Source of the DNA: Paenibacillus marchantiophytorum
GTDB taxonomy: Bacteria; Bacillota; Bacilli; Paenibacillales; NBRC-103111
Assembly (NCBI RefSeq): GCF_014640555.1
Contig: NZ_BMHE01000053.1
Location: 1 to 45,618, forward strand
Direction of reading: 5' to 3'
DNA: 45,618 nt
Shown here: positions 41,305-45,618 of the stretch, piece after piece
Layout: each line of letters begins with the position of its first letter
Numbering within the stretch: position 1 is the first letter of the stretch
The notes under the pieces: model-generated
Databases searched by the model: none
What the model was told of the DNA's origin: nothing
Seen by the model: the letters and a program-made list of their open reading frames with translations, nothing else
Program-made: the position numbers and the translations under genes

Positions 41305-42005
41305 CCTTCCTGCTCCTTCCTATTCAAGTTTGGCAATTGCCAATCGATTTCTTCACTGTTTAGTCCTCTCAAATAAGCATTCACCTTGGAAAAAGGTTTA
41401 CTGCCAAAAAATCCGCGATACGAAGACAGCGGACTAGGATGTACCGATTTGATTATATAATGCTTTGTTGTATCGATAAGCCGTTCCTTGGCCTGGGCAT
41501 GACTTCCCCACAGCACGAAGATGACGGGTTGTTCGCGATCGCTTAGCGTTCGGATGATGTTATCCGTAAACGTTTCCCAGCCTTTTCCCTTATGCGAGTT
41601 CGGAGTATCCTCACGTACAGTCAACACCGTGTTCAACAGAAGAACGCCTTGATCAGCCCATTTCTTGAGGTAGCCGTTATCCGGGATCAAACAGCCAAGA
41701 TCGTTCTGTAATTCTTTGTATATATTTTGCAAGGATGGCGGTGGTGTTATACCTGGTTTAACGGAAAAACTGAGGCCATGCGCCTGGCCTCTTCCATGAT
41801 AGGGATCCTGTCCCAAAATAACAACTCGGGTATCATTATATGAGGTGAACTGTAGGGCCGCATAAATCTCATTTTGTTCAGGAAAAATGGTTTGCGTCTG
41901 ATATTCAATTTCCATAAAAGCACGCAGGCTTTGGAAATAGGGCTTCTCAAATTCGGATCTCAGGCAGGAAGCCCAATCGTTCGTTAAGTGTGTTAAGTCA
42001 CTCAC
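41301..42005 (-). CDS. ung: Uracil-DNA glycosylase
   Basis: 234 residues. The water-activating loop GQDPYHGRGQAHGLSFSV and the minor-groove loop HPSPLSSYRGFFG are intact, so family 1 UDG. It removes uracil from DNA in base excision repair. Start GTG at 42005, with AAAGGAG 7 bases upstream, located inside the end of topB. It lies 12 bases downstream of topB and overlaps yciI, forming a DNA-maintenance run. Confidence 0.96.
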   Translation of the reverse strand: MSDLTHLTNDWASCLRSEFEKPYFQSLRAFMEIEYQTQTIFPEQNEIYAALQFTSYNDTRVVILGQDPYHGRGQAHGLSFSVKPGITPPPSLQNIYKELQNDLGCLIPDNGYLKKWADQGVLLLNTVLTVREDTPNSHKGKGWETFTDNIIRTLSDREQPVIFVLWGSHAQAKERLIDTTKHYIIKSVHPSPLSSYRGFFGSKPFSKVNAYLRGLNSEEIDWQLPNLNRKEQEG

Positions 42006-42017
42006 GGTCTGTCTCCT

Positions 42018-44273
42018 TTATTCCGTTTCGACTCCCAGTTCCCCGGTATCGATGTTTTTCAAAACAATCCGACCATCCGCTGCTGTTCCGTCAGCCAGAA
42101 CGAGCTTGAGCTTCGTCGTCTTCCCTTTATTGACTAGCGCTTGTACTTGCGCATCTGTTAAATTCCGCCCGAAGCTTTCTTTCCAAATCACGAATTTGCA
42201 GCCTTCCTTATAGTGTGAACAGCCATATCCTTTGCGGCCCATGAACAAAGAACCACCGCAGCCAGGTCTTGGACAAGTTGCCAGAAAAGTGCTCGCGCCA
42301 TCCGTTTGTTTCGCCGCAGCTGTCTTCTTGGGGGCTGCCGCTTTCTTAGCACTGCTTTCGGAGGACGCGGAAGATGATCTTGCTGCTCCCCGTTTGGCTC
42401 CTCCTGCTGGAGGCGTCTCCCCTTCAAAAGCATCTTTGGAAGCTTTGGTCTGCACACGAACCTTGTTCACAATCAAAGTTGCAAACTTCTTCACATTGAG
42501 CATGAACTGCTCGTCCGATGCGGTACCACGAGAAATTTCATTCAATCTGCGTTCCCATTGCCCCGTCATCTCTGGTGATGTCAGCAGCTCAATACCTGCG
42601 CCGCGGATAAGCTCTACAACCGTCCGTCCCTTTTGCGTCAGCACAATTTTCTTGCCTTGCATATCGATGTACCCGACCTTTTTGAGTCGTTCGATCGTAG
42701 CAGCTCGCGTTGCAGGTGTGCCCAGGCCGGAATCTTTCATCGCATCGCGAAGCTCTTCATCCTCAATCTGTTTGCCTGCGCTTTCCATCGCTTTCAACAG
42801 GGTTCCTTCGTTAAAATGCTTAGGGGGTTGCGTGTCCTTCTCTTTCACAATCGCATCATGACAAATGACATTGCCCTGAGAATCAACGGAGAATGGCTCG
42901 CTAACTTCCACTTCCTCATCCTCTTCGTCGTCTTTGTCCTTGCCTTTGGAAGCCTTAGGTTTTTCCTTCTTCTGATCGGCATAAATGACCTTCCAGCCCA
43001 AATCGAGCAGTTCTTTCACTGTCGTCTTGAACATCTCTTGCTCCACTTCCGTCATCACGGTGTGGACCTTGTACTCGGCTGGCGGATAAAACTGCGATAA
43101 AAACCGTCGGACAATTAAGTCATATAGCTTCTGCTCATCCGGACTAAGTCCCGAAGCTTTGCGATTCGTCGGAAGGATGGCATGATGATCTTCTACCTTC
43201 GTTGGATTGCAAATAAATTTGTTGTTTTTATGCACCAGATTGCGGTTAGCCCCTTGCACTAAATCGTTATATGCAGTTCCTTGCAAAGCAGACAACGATT
43301 TATGCATTTCGGGAATATTTTGTTCCGTCACATAGTTCGAATTCGTTCTTGGGTATGAAATTACCTTGTGCTTCTCATACAGCGCTTGCGCCGTATCCAA
43401 TGTCTTCTTAGCAGAGAAAGCGTATTTGCCGTTCGCCTCACGCTGAAGAAGCGTCAAATCATATAATTTGAACGGGTATTCCTTCGTATCCTTCACTTCA
43501 TAGGAAATGATGCGTGCTGGCTTCCCTTTGACCTTGGCGGCGAGAGCTTCGACTTTGGGTTGATCTGTCAATCGCTCGCCTTGCCACATGCCGCGATAAG
43601 TCGTTTCGCCCTGGGTAAAATGTCCTTCCAATTCATAAAATTTGAGGGACGAGAAAGCTTCAATCTGCTTCTGTCGATCATAAATAAGCGCGAGCACTGG
43701 CGTTTGAACACGGCCTACAGAGAGCAGGACATTATGCTTCGTTGTAAATGCACGTGAGCCATTCATACCAATCAACCAGTCTGCTTCACTGCGAGAGCGG
43801 GCAGCGCGTGTCAAGTTTTCGTATTCTGCGCCGTCCTTCAGTGTGGCAAAGCCATGCCGAATGGTTTCCGACGTTAAATCGGAGATCCATAGGCGTTTTA
43901 CAGGCTGTTTCAGTCCCAAATGCCGCTGAATCAGTGAAAAAATGTGCTGCCCTTCCCGCCCCGCATCGCAAGCATTGACGAGCTGATCGCACTTCTTAGC
44001 CAGTTCTGCGATGACTTTCAATTGATCATAAGTCCTTGGATTGGGAATCAGCTTGAATTCATCCGGAATGATGGGCAAGTGATTGATGTTCCATTTTTTA
44101 TATTTATCATCATATTTATCCGGTTCAGCCAGCTCAATTAAATGCCCGATCGCCCAGGTGATAATATATTCTTCACCTTCCAGATAGGACCTGAGATTCT
44201 TGGCTTTAGGTTCTATTGCGGCGGCTATATTTCGCCCCATATCAGGTTTTTCCGCAATAATTAAAGTCTTCAA
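42018..44273 (-). CDS. topB: DNA topoisomerase III
   Basis: 751 residues, type IA topoisomerase. Toprim domain with EKPDMGRNIA and DAGREGQHIF, active-site Tyr in VISYPRTNSNYV, an acidic/Lys linker, and a C-terminal zinc-ribbon-like motif (CPRPGCGG...CSHYKEGCKF). It decatenates single-strand-containing DNA at replication forks and recombination intermediates. Start TTG at 44273 with AAGGAG 10 bases upstream. First gene of the topB-ung-yciI-oligoendopeptidase run. Confidence 0.95.
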   Translation of the reverse strand: MKTLIIAEKPDMGRNIAAAIEPKAKNLRSYLEGEEYIITWAIGHLIELAEPDKYDDKYKKWNINHLPIIPDEFKLIPNPRTYDQLKVIAELAKKCDQLVNACDAGREGQHIFSLIQRHLGLKQPVKRLWISDLTSETIRHGFATLKDGAEYENLTRAARSRSEADWLIGMNGSRAFTTKHNVLLSVGRVQTPVLALIYDRQKQIEAFSSLKFYELEGHFTQGETTYRGMWQGERLTDQPKVEALAAKVKGKPARIISYEVKDTKEYPFKLYDLTLLQREANGKYAFSAKKTLDTAQALYEKHKVISYPRTNSNYVTEQNIPEMHKSLSALQGTAYNDLVQGANRNLVHKNNKFICNPTKVEDHHAILPTNRKASGLSPDEQKLYDLIVRRFLSQFYPPAEYKVHTVMTEVEQEMFKTTVKELLDLGWKVIYADQKKEKPKASKGKDKDDEEDEEVEVSEPFSVDSQGNVICHDAIVKEKDTQPPKHFNEGTLLKAMESAGKQIEDEELRDAMKDSGLGTPATRAATIERLKKVGYIDMQGKKIVLTQKGRTVVELIRGAGIELLTSPEMTGQWERRLNEISRGTASDEQFMLNVKKFATLIVNKVRVQTKASKDAFEGETPPAGGAKRGAARSSSASSESSAKKAAAPKKTAAAKQTDGASTFLATCPRPGCGGSLFMGRKGYGCSHYKEGCKFVIWKESFGRNLTDAQVQALVNKGKTTKLKLVLADGTAADGRIVLKNIDTGELGVETE

Positions 44274-44384
44274 AAGAGTATCGCTCCTTATAAAATCTAT
44301 CTAGATAAATGGGAATCTGTTGACTCAGTTTATCCCACTTTATAGCCTGCTGCAATATGAGTACAGGTGAAAATTTTAGCCGGC

Positions 44385-44558
44385 TTATTTTTTCCAGAGA
44401 AATTCAGCATATCGCAGGGGCGTTTCATAGGTTCGATACAAGGATGTTCCCTTCTCGCTTAAGCCTACATCCCAACCATTATCAGCCATATGAGACAGCG
44501 CTCCCTCCATAGAAGGTTCCATTGAGCTAATAACACTTTCAGCAACCTTATTTACCAT
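44385..44558 (-). CDS. 57-residue small protein, unknown
   Basis: 57 codons, ATG to TAA, with balanced amino-acid use (AESVISSMEPSMEGAL, then YRTYETPLRYAEFLWKK). The ribosome site is weak (GGGG 8 bases upstream). It could be a real small gene or the remnant of a larger one. It lies upstream of topB in the same direction, with a 110-base gap holding the topB leader. Confidence 0.4.
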   Translation of the reverse strand: MVNKVAESVISSMEPSMEGALSHMADNGWDVGLSEKGTSLYRTYETPLRYAEFLWKK

Positions 44559-44639
44559 GGTTTAACCCCGTAAAAAGCGTTCTAAGAAAATCGGCTCCCC
44601 TTAGGAGACGATGAGCCACATCCAGACGTCCAGAATCCT

Positions 44640-44880
44640 ATTAAAGGAACTGTAGGCCGCTATTTAGGCAAATATCGAAGATATTAGGGTAGTAGCGGAA
44701 CTACAGGGCCTTATTTCCACGATATGAGCTAAATTTCGCAACAAACCGCAAAATAGCATACTGTAGTTCCCTCACACTCCCAATAATGCTATTTTTTCCT
44801 ATAATAGCGAACTGTAGTTCCTTTATCTCCGCGCTAGGCTGCCCAGGTTAACTCTGCAATCACTCCAAAACATATTAAGC
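44640..44880 (+). repeat. Dispersed repeat family B, diverged unit
   Basis: Spaced modules AGCGGAACTACAGGG, CATACTGTAGTTCCCTC and GCGAACTGTAGTTCCTTT, then the tail ATCTCCGCGCTAGGCTGC..AATCACTCCAAAACATAT, collinear with 25990-26110 and 31656-31720. It makes up most of the gene-free 44559-44938. Confidence 0.75.
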
Positions 44881-44938
44881 TATGACAGTGTACCTCCTAT
44901 TGATGTTTATTAACACAGTAGATTCCTAAAAATACCGT

Positions 44939-45618
44939 CTAACTTAGTCGGATAATGTTAATCGTGGCACCAGGCGGAGCTAATACAACCGTTGCAATCA
45001 GGCCAAACATTTGAAGAATAATGGTGGATGCAGCCGGCACTGTAATTATAAAGTCTCCTAAAAAACCAGTAGCACTTAATGCGGGTGTATTTACTGATGC
45101 AGGCACGGATACGCCATTCAACAACACTCTGGATTGAGCTAAAACAGCTGCCGTAGCATTTATTTTATAAGAAATGTAGTAACGTCCAGCATTCGTAAGT
45201 GTAAACGTTGTATTAGCGCCATTAATCGTGATGCCTGAACCGATGTTTTGATTGTTGGGCAAAGGAATGTTCAATCCACCTAGAACAACCAGCAAGGTAC
45301 CTGATGTATTTGCTGCAAAAGCTGAATTGTCCGTCAAACTTGTACCTGTGGCTCCGGTATCTCCTGTAGCACCTGTTGGTCCCGTATCTCCAGTTGCTCC
45401 TGTTGCTCCTGTTGGCCCTGTAACCCCTGCGGTTCCCGTGGCTCCTGTTGGTCCCGTAACCCCTGCGGCTCCCGTCGCTCCTGTTGGTCCCGTAACCCCT
45501 GCGGCCCCTGTCGCTCCTGTTGGTCCCGTAACTCCTGCGGTTCCCGTCGCTCCTGTTGGTCCCGTAACCCCTGCGGCTCCCGTCGCTCCTGTTGGTCCCG
45601 TAACCCCTGCGGCTCCCG
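44939..45618 (-). CDS. Collagen-like (BclA-type) surface protein, N-terminus beyond window
   Basis: Only the C-terminal part is in the window; the frame stays open to the right edge. Visible are Gly-x-Thr/Ala triplets organised as a 12-residue repeat (GAAGVTGPTGAT), then GDTGPTGATGDTGATG, then a roughly 130-residue beta-rich domain (TFTLTNAGRYYISYKINATA) like the trimeric C-terminal head of BclA. Such proteins form exosporium or cell-surface filaments. The apparent start at 45337 is an internal TTG and not a true start. No signal can be judged because the N-terminus is missing. Confidence 0.85.
   Translation of the reverse strand, partial: GAAGVTGPTGATGAAGVTGPTGATGTAGVTGPTGATGAAGVTGPTGATGAAGVTGPTGATGTAGVTGPTGATGATGDTGPTGATGDTGATGTSLTDNSAFAANTSGTLLVVLGGLNIPLPNNQNIGSGITINGANTTFTLTNAGRYYISYKINATAAVLAQSRVLLNGVSVPASVNTPALSATGFLGDFIITVPAASTIILQMFGLIATVVLAPPGATINIIRLS
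45421..45618 (-). repeat. 36-bp coding tandem repeats
   Basis: Units begin exactly at 45421, 45457, 45493, 45529, 45565 and 45601, the last cut by the window end. They differ only at a few positions and encode the 12-residue collagen-like repeat, so the copy number is likely to vary between strains. Confidence 0.92.

Overview
The window looks like a chromosomal segment from a spore-forming Gram-positive of the Paenibacillus type. The evidence is strong AGGAGG-like ribosome sites, TTG and GTG starts, TTGACA/TATAAT promoters, a DUF2533 (YpbS-like) protein, a YpdA-type bacillithiol reductase, a sigma-H-type promoter in front of a PAS kinase, and a collagen-like BclA-type surface protein. No species is claimed. 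I see no tRNA, rRNA, CRISPR array, prophage or transposase.

Layout. 1-0.5 kb: two copies of a dispersed repeat (family A). 0.5-7.7 kb: housekeeping genes, namely a methyltransferase, an alpha/beta hydrolase, the helicase HrpB, DUF2533, a Nudix hydrolase, a Dabb protein and YpdA. 7.7-9.5 kb: a gene-free tandem array of about 300-bp units (family B). 9.8-10.9 kb: an orphan gene and tag, both with LexA-like operators. 10.9-15.0 kb: a pyrimidine/thiamine-precursor ABC transporter operon ending in a TatD-type hydrolase, led by a TPP riboswitch, two terminators and the 3' half of a second TPP aptamer. 15-20.4 kb: YnfA, a VOC protein, a patatin, and a lipoprotein / histidine kinase / HD-GYP regulator operon. 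20.6-25.8 kb: a Gln-rich small protein, uridine kinase, an M29 aminopeptidase and a TPR + YkuD L,D-transpeptidase. 26.2-30.1 kb: a four-subunit haem-copper quinol oxidase operon. 30.4-35.8 kb: a metallo-beta-lactamase-fold protein, DUF4870, CutC, an FAD monooxygenase and a deoxynucleoside kinase. 35.9-44.3 kb: a PAS sensor kinase, a phospholipase C-like protein, an M3 oligoendopeptidase, and a topB-ung-yciI cluster. 44.9 kb to the end: a collagen-like protein that runs off the window.

The clearest signals beyond ordinary gene calls are regulatory. (1) TGATAC-N5-GTATCA, a 17-bp perfect palindrome, overlaps the -10 box of two unlinked genes, the L,D-transpeptidase and a 49-residue peptide; the two promoters have the same architecture. 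(2) Paired LexA-type boxes lie in two promoters, suggesting that an orphan 100-residue protein and tag are DNA-damage inducible. (3) A perfect sigma-H promoter match with an embedded Spo0A box precedes the PAS kinase. (4) The TPP leader carries a half-duplicated aptamer. (5) Two intergenic repeat families occur, one of them both dispersed as single units and expanded into a tandem array.

No defence or biosynthetic system is evident. All functions are inferred from motifs and family resemblance by eye; no database search was run.
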